A stretch of 48,824 bases of DNA from a virus. Of the stretch, positions 1-5,949 are shown piece by piece; position 1 is the first letter of the stretch, and the number at the start of each line of letters is the position of its first letter. The notes under the pieces were generated by a model, which was not told where the DNA came from, ran no database searches, and saw only the letters and a list, made by a program, of their open reading frames with translations. The stretch lies in IMG/VR virus record IMGVR_UViG_3300028268_000002, positions 1 through 48,824 of that record, one strand, 5' to 3'. Made by a program: the position numbers and the translations under genes.

Positions 1-213
1 GTGGTGAACTTGAAGGGGGTGGGGAAGAGGCGGGTTCCGTCAGATTATCAGTTAACGGACTACAGCCCGGTATTTGATGGAACGGGGACGGCGGCCAGGA
101 TGCACGAGGATGGGGTAGCACCAGAAGAGATCACAGCGGAGTCGATGGCGCAGTACGAGGCCGAGCAGGAAGATATGGAGTCGGACGACCAGAACAGTTG
201 GCTTTACCAGTAA
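1..213 (+). CDS. Hypothetical acidic protein, possibly 5'-truncated
   Basis: The frame opens with GTG at base 1 and runs 70 codons to TAA. Because it begins at the window edge, the true start may lie upstream. The product is polar, with a basic N-terminus (KGVGKRRVPSDY) and an acidic C-terminal third rich in Glu, Asp and Gln. No domain was recognised. The stop is followed after a few bases by the ribosome binding site of a tiny membrane-protein ORF, so it is probably the end of a run of small phage genes. Confidence 0.55.
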   Translation: MVNLKGVGKRRVPSDYQLTDYSPVFDGTGTAARMHEDGVAPEEITAESMAQYEAEQEDMESDDQNSWLYQ

Positions 214-226
214 CCGAGGGGAAGAG

Positions 227-316
227 ATGGAAAATGGTGGATGGATGGTAGTTGTTATCGTGGGCGGTGTCATGATCGGGATACTGCTCTACGAAGAGTT
301 TTGGATAAGAAGATAG
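227..316 (+). CDS. 29-residue single-span membrane peptide
   Basis: ATG at 227 follows a good purine-rich Shine-Dalgarno (GAGGGGAAGAG). The product is MENGGWMVVVIVGGVMIGIL followed by LYEEFWIRR. The middle 17 or so residues are hydrophobic and glycine-rich, and the C-terminus has two arginines, which fits one transmembrane helix with a cytoplasmic tail. Its function is unknown; very short membrane peptides of phages include lysis and exclusion proteins, but nothing here identifies either. It fits exactly between two neighbours with their own ribosome binding sites. Confidence 0.5.
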   Translation: MENGGWMVVVIVGGVMIGILLYEEFWIRR

Positions 317-327
317 GGAGGGGAACA

Positions 328-528
328 ATGGAAAACCAGATGAAGATCTGCTTTGTAACTCTTGGGGATTTTAACCGGATGTGGGCGAAGGCGATGCCTC
401 AAGAACGCTTCAGCGCGGATATTCCTACGCTGAATTTCCTGTACAAAAAACACAACACTCTATTCATCGTCGGCAGGCAAGAAGATTTTATCGCGTCGGT
501 GTATGAGATCAACCCAAAGACTTTCTGA
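328..528 (+). CDS. Hypothetical protein, 66 residues
   Basis: ATG at 328 is chosen because GGAGGGG lies just upstream; a longer in-frame version from 241 has no ribosome binding site and would overlap the membrane peptide. The product starts MENQMKICFVTLGDF and looks like a small alpha/beta protein, with the strands KICFVTL and TLFIVG. No family was recognised. Its TGA overlaps the first base of the repeated junction element at 528-547. Confidence 0.6.
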   Translation: MENQMKICFVTLGDFNRMWAKAMPQERFSADIPTLNFLYKKHNTLFIVGRQEDFIASVYEINPKTF

Positions 529-547
529 GTCCAAATTTTGGAGTAAC
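528..547 (+). promoter_or_regulatory. Palindromic junction element, copy 1
   Basis: Sequence AGTCCAAATTTTGGAGTAAC, overlapping the stop of the upstream gene and directly followed by AGGAGGAG, the Shine-Dalgarno of the 559 gene. The core TCCAAA-T-TTTGGA is an inverted repeat. The same element recurs at 9672, 16637, 20744, 26070, 43135 (degenerate) and 46883, always in the same orientation at a gene junction. Confidence 0.7.
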
Positions 548-558
548 AGGAGGAGAGA

Positions 559-750
559 ATGAACCCGGTAGGACTTCCAGAACGAGTGATCTGCCGTCAT
601 TGCGGAATAGCTTTGATGTTTGCGGTAAACAGAGACTTCTCAGGGGATATCTCAAAATGGACAGCGAAGCACGAAATTACGGGATACTGTCCCAATGACA
701 ACCGGACGTACTTGATCCCCACGATCGAGTGCAATCCAATCGAAGAGTAA
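559..750 (+). CDS. Small zinc-ribbon-like protein
   Basis: A 63-residue protein starting MNPVGLPERVICRHCGIALM. CRHC near residue 12 and a C-terminal GYCPNDNRT could supply zinc ligands, although only three cysteines are present, so the ribbon may be incomplete (His14 could be a fourth ligand). The next gene (764-949) has a similar layout, with CVSCG and FCPNNG, and is probably a paralogue. Translation starts at ATG 559 behind AGGAGGAGAGA, immediately after junction element copy 1. Role unknown. Confidence 0.6.
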   Translation: MNPVGLPERVICRHCGIALMFAVNRDFSGDISKWTAKHEITGYCPNDNRTYLIPTIECNPIEE

Positions 751-763
751 CAGAAGGGGAAAG

Positions 764-949
764 ATGCAGCCAGTAGCCTATCAGTCAGTGAGGTGCGTAT
801 CGTGCGGGACGATTCTTCCCGTAGCGTGGGTGAACGGGGAGTGTGTTGCGTACCATAACTCTCCGGTGTTTTGCCCGAACAATGGAACGAGTTGGAAAGT
901 TCCAACGGTCCAACTTCAGCCGTACACGAACCCAGGAACCACGAGTTAG
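764..949 (+). CDS. Small zinc-ribbon-like protein, paralogue of the upstream gene
   Basis: A 61-residue protein, MQPVAYQSVRCVSCGTILPV..., with CVSCG near the N-terminus and FCPNNGTSW towards the C-terminus, the same spacing pattern as in the 559-750 product. It starts at ATG 764 behind GAAGGGGAAAG. Both look like short treble-clef or ribbon proteins of the type phages use as nucleic-acid or polymerase modulators. That role is inference from the fold only; no specific family was recognised. Confidence 0.6.
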   Translation: MQPVAYQSVRCVSCGTILPVAWVNGECVAYHNSPVFCPNNGTSWKVPTVQLQPYTNPGTTS

Positions 950-985
950 AGGAGGAGAAAGATGCCACAGATTAGGAGTAGAATA

Positions 986-1053
986 GGGGTGTCGGGAGCG
1001 GTGAACTCCCGGTAAAAATCGCCAACAAGAACTGGAGGTTCTGATGACACCCC
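986..1053 (+). ncRNA. Three-way-junction 5'UTR RNA enclosing RBS and start codon, copy 1
   Basis: P1 GGGGTGTC (986-993) pairs with GACACCCC (1046-1053). P2 GGGAG (994-998) pairs with CTCCC (1006-1010). P3 AGAAC (1028-1032) pairs with GTTCT (1038-1042) and has loop TGGAG, which carries the Shine-Dalgarno. ATG 1044-1046 sits between P3 and the 3' strand of P1. A second copy at 12856-12922 keeps all segment lengths (17 nt between P2 and P3, 3 nt between P3 and P1'), with compensatory changes at one P2 pair and four P3 pairs. This supports a real cis-acting RNA controlling translation. No known riboswitch class was recognised. Confidence 0.75.
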
Positions 1054-1085
1054 AAGAAATGATTATCCCACGCAGTATATTGTGA
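1044..1085 (+). CDS. 13-residue peptide under the structured RNA leader
   Basis: ATG ACA CCC CAA GAA opens a 13-codon ORF (MTPQEMIIPRSIL, stop TGA). Its first five codons match those of the 40-residue protein behind RNA copy 2 (12913). It may be a leader peptide, a decayed relative of that protein, or simply the coding part of the RNA element. The start is inside the junction of the structured RNA. Confidence 0.4.
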   Translation: MTPQEMIIPRSIL

Positions 1086-1141
1086 GGCAGTCAAACAACT
1101 ACACGGAGAATTCGCAAGAGCAGCATGAAAGAGAGGAAATA

Positions 1142-1771
1142 ATGCCGACACTGAAGACAGAATTCGCTTGCAGTTTATGCGAAAAACAAACAGGTAAGCA
1201 GGTCCAGATTCTCGCAACAGAGGGAAGGTTGATCTGCCCCGAGAACTCAAATCACAGATGGACAGATACGGCAGACTTCTATGCCAGCAACCCGAAGCTA
1301 GTCTTCAAAGTTGGACCAGCCAAGTTTCCGTCTCCAGAGGGGCAGACGACGATCACCCTGAAGATTCCTCAGAGGATCAAGGATGCTCTCGACGGGCGGT
1401 ATGCCACGGGGCTGGAGTCGGTGGTGGCGAACGTCTTGCTTCAGTTGGTAGACGGTGATGTGATGGTTGTCGGGGAGACGGACAAGAACCGCCTGTTCGA
1501 GCAGCTGGGCCAAAATTTTACAAATTCGAGTGAACTTGTTGGCGTGGTCTGGGCTAAGATGTGTGAAGTGGACGAGGCCAAGGCGGAAGCGCAGGCGGCC
1601 ACGGAAGACCTCAAGGCATACGAGAGCCGTTCGCCAGGGCGTATCGTGGTTGACCTCGGAGACGAGTACGAGCCGGCCAAGGAGAGGGCAAAGAACTCCG
1701 AGCCTCCGATGCCTCTCAAGATGTTTATTGAGGAAAAATTGCGGATGGCGCTCAAGGAAAACTGGTTTTAG
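1142..1771 (+). CDS. Hypothetical protein with N-terminal zinc-knuckle-like region
   Basis: ATG 1142 is preferred because GAGAGGA lies at proper spacing; the longer in-frame ORF from 1082 lacks one. The 209-residue product has CSLCEKQ near residue 11 and LICPENSNH near residue 33, a possible short zinc site. A central part (TTITLKIPQRIKDALDGRYA) resembles a ribbon-helix-helix segment, followed by helical, Ala/Glu-rich sequence to the C-terminus (VDEAKAEAQAATEDLKAY). It lies directly upstream of the portal gene, where a small terminase or head-assembly gene often sits. That position is suggestive only and no family was recognised. Confidence 0.6.
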   Translation: MPTLKTEFACSLCEKQTGKQVQILATEGRLICPENSNHRWTDTADFYASNPKLVFKVGPAKFPSPEGQTTITLKIPQRIKDALDGRYATGLESVVANVLLQLVDGDVMVVGETDKNRLFEQLGQNFTNSSELVGVVWAKMCEVDEAKAEAQAATEDLKAYESRSPGRIVVDLGDEYEPAKERAKNSEPPMPLKMFIEEKLRMALKENWF

Positions 1772-1786
1772 AAAGAAAGGGTCACA

Positions 1787-3616
1787 GTGATTGAAGAATT
1801 CCCGGAGATAAGGCCAAAGCCGGACGAGGACGACAAACGAACCACGTCACGACTTGAGTATTACACCCAACTCAACGATTGGTGCGATGCGGCAGTTGAG
1901 GAAGGTATTGCTCTTCAGCAGGACGTTCCTGAACTCCGGGACATTCAAAACGCTCTCGACTATCTGGTAGGGATGCAGTGGAAGGACGCGATGCCCTCCT
2001 ACCGGGCAAAGCCAGTCAGCAACGAGTTTCTGTCGATGTTCTGGGAGACGATCGGCCTCATCACAGACATCCGGCCAGTCTCGCACATCGTCGATATTGC
2101 CAACGACGGGAAGTATTCCGAGATCGAGAAGATCCTCAACAACTTGAACAAGGGCTGGGTGTCAACGTCTGGGTACGAGCGCCGGATGGCTTTCTGCATC
2201 ATGTGGGCGATGTTCACCTCGGCGCCGGCCAAGCTCTATTGGAACCCGTTCGCCAGAGGGGACAGCGGAGATCCTTCAGACGGAGACTTGAGTCTGGAGG
2301 CTTTGCCGCCGAGTTCGATTCTGCGGCTGGGGATGGGCGACGATCTTCAGGAAGACGAGTGCGTAGTCTATCGGAGGATGCGGACACTCTCATGGATCAA
2401 GAGAGCCTACCCGACGATGGGGAAGTACGTCAGGGCTGAAGAGCAGAAGAGCCGGTACACGGTTGACGTGCAGGGTCCAACGGGAGCGCCTCAACTGTTC
2501 CCCCCCCTGTCACCCGGCATGAAGAGGTTGCTGGGCGCTGGAGACAAGCAATCCTATTCGAGCCAGTTTCCCCAGGCAGAGACGCAGGAGTTCTGGAGGA
2601 AGGACGACTCGATCAACGAATCGCGTGAGCGGGTTTGGATGGGGCCGAAGGGCGCGGCGTGGGGATACTGGGTCGAGCCGGGGAAGAAACTGTACCCCCG
2701 CGGCCGAGTTTTCATCAGGGCCGGCAGGGTGACGCTGTACGACTATCCGAGTCCCTACTTCCACCGCAAGAAGCCGTTCGCCAGCCTTGGACTCTACGCA
2801 GTGCCGTGGCAGCAGTACGCATTGAGCGTGGTAAAGCCGTGGATGTCCCAGCAGGATATTCTCAACCAGATGATGTCGGGGATGCTCCAGACGGTCAAGA
2901 AGGCCATCAGTCCGGCTTTGATGGCGGCCAAGAGCGCGATCAATCCGGCGGCGATGAAGGCGATCGACAGTTCCAAACCGAACCTGAAGATCACCTACAG
3001 CCAGAACGCGCCTCACCCTCCAACGTGGCAGGCACCTCCAGTGCTTCCGACCTACGTCCTGCAAATCTACACGCAGATCCTCCAGTCGATGAAGCAGAGT
3101 TCCGGCGCATCGGCTGTGGGAGATGCCCTTGGGAAGAAGCAGGTTCCTTCAGGGGACTCCCTCGACAAGATCCAGATGGCGAAGAACACGCCGATCCGCG
3201 TGATGGGCCGAAGTGTCGAATGGTTCAACGACGAAATCGGTCAGCAGTGGGCAGCCGACGCTTTGCAGTTCTACGACGCGGAGCGCAGGATGGAGTTACT
3301 CGGATCAGCAGGACTGGCGAGGGAAGACATGGACGACAAGCCAGGGACGCTTATACCGGACGGAATCCAATCTGAGGCGTTCGTTCGCCGGTATCACTAC
3401 AAGACTGAGCGCGGTACGTTGCTTCATATCCAGCAGCAGGAGCGCATCCCGATCGCCTTCCAGATGCGGAAGGTCCACGACTTATCTCGCAAGCAGACGT
3501 TCAAAATTCTCAACTGGAACATTGATGAGAAGGAGAACGATGAGGAATTGAAGATGGAGGCCGCGGCGATGGCTCAGGCACAAGCTGGCGCACCACCGAA
3601 GGGCGGCCATAAATGA
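1787..3616 (+). CDS. Portal protein
   Basis: A 609-residue protein starting at GTG 1787 behind GAAAGAAAGGG. Size, the acidic N-terminus, a long mixed alpha/beta body, the helical part with the QQDILNQMMSGMLQTVKK segment (likely portal stem or clip) and the C-terminal Ala/Gln-rich tail (AAAMAQAQAGAPP) fit the phage portal family. The portal forms the dodecameric ring at the capsid vertex through which DNA is packaged. It is the first large gene of the head module and is followed by scaffold-like and capsid genes, which supports the call. The stop overlaps the ATG of the next gene (AAATGA), so translation is coupled. Confidence 0.75.
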   Translation: MIEEFPEIRPKPDEDDKRTTSRLEYYTQLNDWCDAAVEEGIALQQDVPELRDIQNALDYLVGMQWKDAMPSYRAKPVSNEFLSMFWETIGLITDIRPVSHIVDIANDGKYSEIEKILNNLNKGWVSTSGYERRMAFCIMWAMFTSAPAKLYWNPFARGDSGDPSDGDLSLEALPPSSILRLGMGDDLQEDECVVYRRMRTLSWIKRAYPTMGKYVRAEEQKSRYTVDVQGPTGAPQLFPPLSPGMKRLLGAGDKQSYSSQFPQAETQEFWRKDDSINESRERVWMGPKGAAWGYWVEPGKKLYPRGRVFIRAGRVTLYDYPSPYFHRKKPFASLGLYAVPWQQYALSVVKPWMSQQDILNQMMSGMLQTVKKAISPALMAAKSAINPAAMKAIDSSKPNLKITYSQNAPHPPTWQAPPVLPTYVLQIYTQILQSMKQSSGASAVGDALGKKQVPSGDSLDKIQMAKNTPIRVMGRSVEWFNDEIGQQWAADALQFYDAERRMELLGSAGLAREDMDDKPGTLIPDGIQSEAFVRRYHYKTERGTLLHIQQQERIPIAFQMRKVHDLSRKQTFKILNWNIDEKENDEELKMEAAAMAQAQAGAPPKGGHK

Positions 3617-3783
3617 GCACGGCAGAGGCGAGCAAGAAGGTAGCCGAGCAGGACATTCCAAAGATTCTGGCGGCGATCCAGTCAGCGATCGAGGCTAAGA
3701 GGAAGTGGACGCTTGTTGTTGAAGGAAGTGACAACGGCGGGATAATGGACATTCAACTGACGCAGAAAAAGTCATACAAGTAG
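3613..3783 (+). CDS. Hypothetical 56-residue protein coupled to portal
   Basis: ATG 3613 overlaps the portal stop. The product MSTAEASKKVAEQDIPKILA... is an amphipathic helix followed by a beta hairpin (KRKWTLVVEGSDNGGIMDIQ). The tight overlap indicates translational coupling to the portal and hence a role in head assembly, but no family was recognised. It ends at TAG just before a long gene-free, hairpin-rich stretch. Confidence 0.6.
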   Translation: MSTAEASKKVAEQDIPKILAAIQSAIEAKRKWTLVVEGSDNGGIMDIQLTQKKSYK

Positions 3784-3810
3784 TTTTTTTCATTGCACTG
3801 CAAAAAGTCG

Positions 3811-3836
3811 TTGACAGAAGTTCAGCGACGGATAAT
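3811..3836 (+). promoter_or_regulatory. Possible sigma70-type promoter
   Basis: TTGACA at 3811-3816 and GATAAT at 3831-3836, with a spacer of only 14 nt, which is short. TTGACA also lies in the loop of a TCGTTG/CAGCGA hairpin (3808-3828). If active, a transcript would begin about 50 nt before the terminator at 3889, giving either a roughly 90-nt small RNA or an attenuator leader for the capsid genes. Confidence 0.3.
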
Positions 3837-3888
3837 GATTCTGACAGGGCAAGAGTAGCGATTACCGGGAAACCGGAGAGATTGCGGC

Positions 3889-3929
3889 AGCCGCGAGTGG
3901 GAGAAATCCCGTCCGCGGCTTTTTCTTTT
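3889..3929 (+). terminator. Rho-independent terminator after the portal operon
   Basis: AGCCGCG (3889-3895) pairs with CGCGGCT (3914-3920). An inner GGGA/TCCC stem carries a GAAA tetraloop, and TTTTTCTTTT follows. The hairpin plus U-run is a textbook terminator. It separates the portal module from the scaffold and capsid genes, implying a fresh promoter or antitermination for the latter. Confidence 0.85.
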
Positions 3930-3939
3930 GTCCGAGAGG

Positions 3940-4024
3940 CCCAGAATCTTTCCCTGGGGAACCTCAGCGGTGGAGGCCGCCAGCCGAGCAATCGGCTGCA
4001 ATAAAAAACCCAGGGGGAAACCCC
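3940..4024 (+). other. Four-hairpin leader before the 18-residue basic peptide
   Basis: Consecutive perfect hairpins lie between the terminator and the next ATG: CCCAG/CTGGG (3940-3958), CCTC/GAGG (3962-3976), CAGCCGA-GCAA-TCGGCTG (3981-3998, 7 bp with a GNRA loop) and GGGG-AAA-CCCC (4014-4024). None has a U-run, so these are not terminators. The stretch 3784-4040 has no convincing gene. A structured leader or small RNA is likely; function unknown. Confidence 0.5.
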
Positions 4025-4040
4025 GGAAAGGATATACACC

Positions 4041-4097
4041 ATGGCTCGTCACAAGGGCAAGCGCAAGGGTGGCCGGAAGGCCAAGGGCCGCAAGTAG
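4041..4097 (+). CDS. 18-residue extremely basic peptide
   Basis: ATG 4041 follows GGAAAGGATATACACC, a good Shine-Dalgarno. The product is MARHKGKRKGGRKAKGRK: eleven of eighteen residues are Lys or Arg. Its composition matches the tails of the basic proteins at 8843-9673, which end in similar KGRK or GRS motifs. A DNA- or RNA-neutralising role in the head is an inference from charge only. It is shorter than annotation programs normally report, but the ribosome binding site and Lys/Gly codon pattern support it. Confidence 0.5.
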   Translation: MARHKGKRKGGRKAKGRK

Positions 4098-4119
4098 TTT
4101 TACGGCTTCAGCAGTGAAC

Positions 4120-4143
4120 GAGGGGCGTTTCACCGCGCCCCTC
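4120..4143. other. Strong 8-bp hairpin
   Basis: GAGGGGCG (4120-4127) pairs perfectly with CGCCCCTC (4136-4143) across an 8-nt loop. No U-run follows on either strand, so it is not a standard terminator. It lies between the basic peptide and the 4167 gene and resembles the stem of the terminator at 8796. Confidence 0.5.
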
Positions 4144-4166
4144 CACACCATCGCAAGGGGATCATC

Positions 4167-4364
4167 ATGGCAAAGAGCAGCGGAATGGCCGAGTCGATTG
4201 AGCAAGGCCACTTTCTTCATACCTCCTCCCCGAAATTGGGCAAGGGAACCTTCGATCCGGTTGGTACATTCATCGACGAGGGCGAGATGACCACGATCAC
4301 TCCGAAAGCTACGAGTGTCAACGTGAAGACCGGCAAGCTCCAAAACAACGAGAACGGATTCTAA
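4167..4364 (+). CDS. Hypothetical 65-residue protein
   Basis: ATG 4167 lies behind AAGGGGATCATC. The product MAKSSGMAESIEQGHFLHTS... is polar with no hydrophobic core and ends in KTGKLQNNENGF. It sits between the portal and scaffold genes and could be a minor head or scaffold component. No family was recognised. Confidence 0.6.
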   Translation: MAKSSGMAESIEQGHFLHTSSPKLGKGTFDPVGTFIDEGEMTTITPKATSVNVKTGKLQNNENGF

Positions 4365-4367
4365 CTC

Positions 4368-4697
4368 ATGCCTCCAATGACACAGCCGCCGATGGCGCCG
4401 GACGTACAAGCCCAGATGGGTCCAGGGCCGGCATTTGGTGCTCTGGCTGGGCAGGCACAGGGTCAGATGGGGAAGAGTCCCATCGAGACCGCTGTGGGGA
4501 CCGTGGAAAAGATTCTCAGCGGAATTCAGGATGAGGCGATGCGCCCCTTCATCCAGAAGGCCATAGCCACTTTGAAGGTGGGGATGGCACAGTCGGCGCA
4601 AAAGCAACCACAGTCGGCGGGTATGGGGGCACCACCTCCGGGTGGCGGACCTCCTCAGATACCGACGCCACCGACTCCGGGGCAGATGCCGGGGTAG
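4368..4697 (+). CDS. Pro/Gly/Gln/Met-rich structural-type protein
   Basis: A 109-residue protein with disordered ends (PPMTQPPMAPDVQAQMGPG at the start, APPPGGGPPQIPTPPTPG at the end) around one amphipathic helical centre (ETAVGTVEKILSGIQDEAMR). Such flanking disorder is common in phage head-assembly proteins encoded next to scaffolds. The start ATG is 4 nt after the preceding stop, so it is probably translationally coupled. No specific function is visible. Confidence 0.65.
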   Translation: MPPMTQPPMAPDVQAQMGPGPAFGALAGQAQGQMGKSPIETAVGTVEKILSGIQDEAMRPFIQKAIATLKVGMAQSAQKQPQSAGMGAPPPGGGPPQIPTPPTPGQMPG

Positions 4698-4703
4698 GGC
4701 AAC

Positions 4704-4764
4704 GATAACAGGTAAGAAGTCGGAAACGGCAGTCTTATCCGAAGCCCCGCGAAGCCCGAAAGGG
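4704..4764 (+). other. Small structured gap before scaffold gene
   Basis: The 86-nt gap contains GATAA (4704-4708) pairing with TTATC (4735-4739), or alternatively TAAGA/TCTTA, and CCC-GAAA-GGG (4755-4764). GAAGCC/GAAGCG repeats occur here as in the leader before the capsid gene (5723-5949). It is probably part of the same family of structured leaders, but the pairing evidence is weaker. Confidence 0.3.
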
Positions 4765-4783
4765 AAGCGAGGAAGGATGCGAG

Positions 4784-5722
4784 ATGGCAGTCCAAACGTG
4801 GGAAGAGATTTTAGCGGCAGCGCGGCTTAGTGCTGAGGAACGCAAGGTCATTGACAACATCGTGCAGAAAGTCCCCGAGTTCAAAGACGGGCGGCTTCGG
4901 CAAGCGGACTACGACCGTAACATTCAGAAGTTGAAAACTCAGGAAAAGGAATATTCCGAAGCTCTTGAGTACAACGCACGGATGAAGGCGTGGGCTGACG
5001 AGAAGGTTCCGATCTGGGAGACCCTAGTGGAAGAGGGTGTGATCGATGAGGAATCGAAACCGTTGTGGCCTGGACAAAAGGCCGAGCTTGAGAAGCAGCT
5101 TGAAGAAGCCCGAAAGGCGGCAGTTGGAGGCGATATGGACCCGGCAGAGTTGGACAAGCGCGTGAAGGCAATCGTGGCGGATTCGGGCATGAGCCTGAAC
5201 GCCGAGCAATACCGGAACCTGTACGCCAGCGAGGGCAAGAAGCTGGTAGAGGAGACGGTCAACGCAAAGTACAAAGAGTTCGAGACCGACTTCAACTCCA
5301 ATCGAGTTCCTTTCCTTGGCGGGTTCGCGGCCAGCACAGCACTTGCGGCAATGCGATACGAGAAGGAAACCGGAAAGACGTTTGACGTTGAGGCTCGAAA
5401 CAATCTTTTCAACACCATGACCAAAGAGCAGAGTTTCGATGCGATGGTGGTTATGGAGAAGATTCTTGAGCCGATAGCCCGCGAGAAGAAGACGGCGGCC
5501 GACATTGAGCGGTTGGCGGAAGAGCGGGCGCAAAAGATTATTGCCGAGCGCGGCGGTATGCCGGGTGGCGGCAGCGAGGGTCAATTCCCAACTGGCGGGG
5601 CCAGGGGCAGTCTGCAAAAGATGTTGGAAGAAAGTGCGGCGTCTGAGGGCGATGTTGAGTCTTTGACGATGGCCGCGGCAAGAACGGCATCGGCGGAATT
5701 GAGAGCCGCCGGCAAGTTTTAA
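4784..5722 (+). CDS. Probable capsid scaffolding protein
   Basis: A 312-residue, strongly charged, almost wholly helical protein: an N-terminal heptad-rich part (RQADYDRNIQKLKTQEKEYS), a second coiled stretch (QKAELEKQLEEARKAA), and a C-terminal Gly-rich hinge (RGGMPGGGSEGQFPTGG) followed by a short helix. This layout, together with its place directly upstream of the major capsid gene, is typical of phage scaffolds, which bind the capsid protein through the C-terminal helix and leave before packaging. No protease domain is visible. ATG 4784 is the only good start; AGGAAGGATG lies just upstream. Confidence 0.65.
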   Translation: MAVQTWEEILAAARLSAEERKVIDNIVQKVPEFKDGRLRQADYDRNIQKLKTQEKEYSEALEYNARMKAWADEKVPIWETLVEEGVIDEESKPLWPGQKAELEKQLEEARKAAVGGDMDPAELDKRVKAIVADSGMSLNAEQYRNLYASEGKKLVEETVNAKYKEFETDFNSNRVPFLGGFAASTALAAMRYEKETGKTFDVEARNNLFNTMTKEQSFDAMVVMEKILEPIAREKKTAADIERLAEERAQKIIAERGGMPGGGSEGQFPTGGARGSLQKMLEESAASEGDVESLTMAAARTASAELRAAGKF

Positions 5723-5735
5723 GGCATTGAGGTAG

Positions 5736-5906
5736 GCGGGACACCTTGAGTTCCCGCACTGCATCTCCATAGGAAGCATGGTTCCCATGCGAAGCCTTCA
5801 GGGATAGCAGGGGTGAGTTGACTAGGAAGCCGATAGGCGAAGCCTGGGAGACTAGGGCGACAACGGCGCAAGCCGCGGTTTTCAATCATCTCTGGCCCGA
5901 ATGGGC
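5736..5906 (+). ncRNA. Multi-hairpin leader RNA of the major capsid gene
   Basis: The 227-nt gap 5723-5949 has no convincing ORF but at least five hairpins: GCGGGA/TCCCGC (5736-5757), GCATGG-TTC-CCATGC (5776-5790), CTAGG/CCTGG enclosing GCC-GATA-GGC (5822-5847), CGGC-GCAA-GCCG (5864-5875) and GCCC-GAAT-GGGC (5895-5906). GAAGCC is repeated three times in and between them. The density of short perfect stems with tetraloops supports a folded RNA in the capsid mRNA leader. Possible roles are mRNA stabilisation, translation control or an independent small RNA. No known class was recognised. Confidence 0.5.
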
Positions 5907-5949
5907 GCATCGGCGAGGCAAAAGCTGAACCGAAGAAAGCAAAGGACTT

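Noticed and set aside
986-1053. tRNA or a known riboswitch
   Set aside because: The three-way shape and the GTTC near the 3' end suggest a tRNA at first sight, but there is no D arm, T-loop or anticodon arm, and no consensus of TPP, SAM, cobalamin or glycine riboswitches is present.
4120-4143. Terminator between the basic peptide and the 4167 gene
   Set aside because: The 8-bp stem is strong but no U-run follows on either strand, so it is listed only as a hairpin.
3928-4290. 120-codon forward ORF
   Set aside because: It runs through the hairpin leader, the 18-residue peptide and the 4167 gene in another frame, has no ribosome binding site and reads as a shadow.
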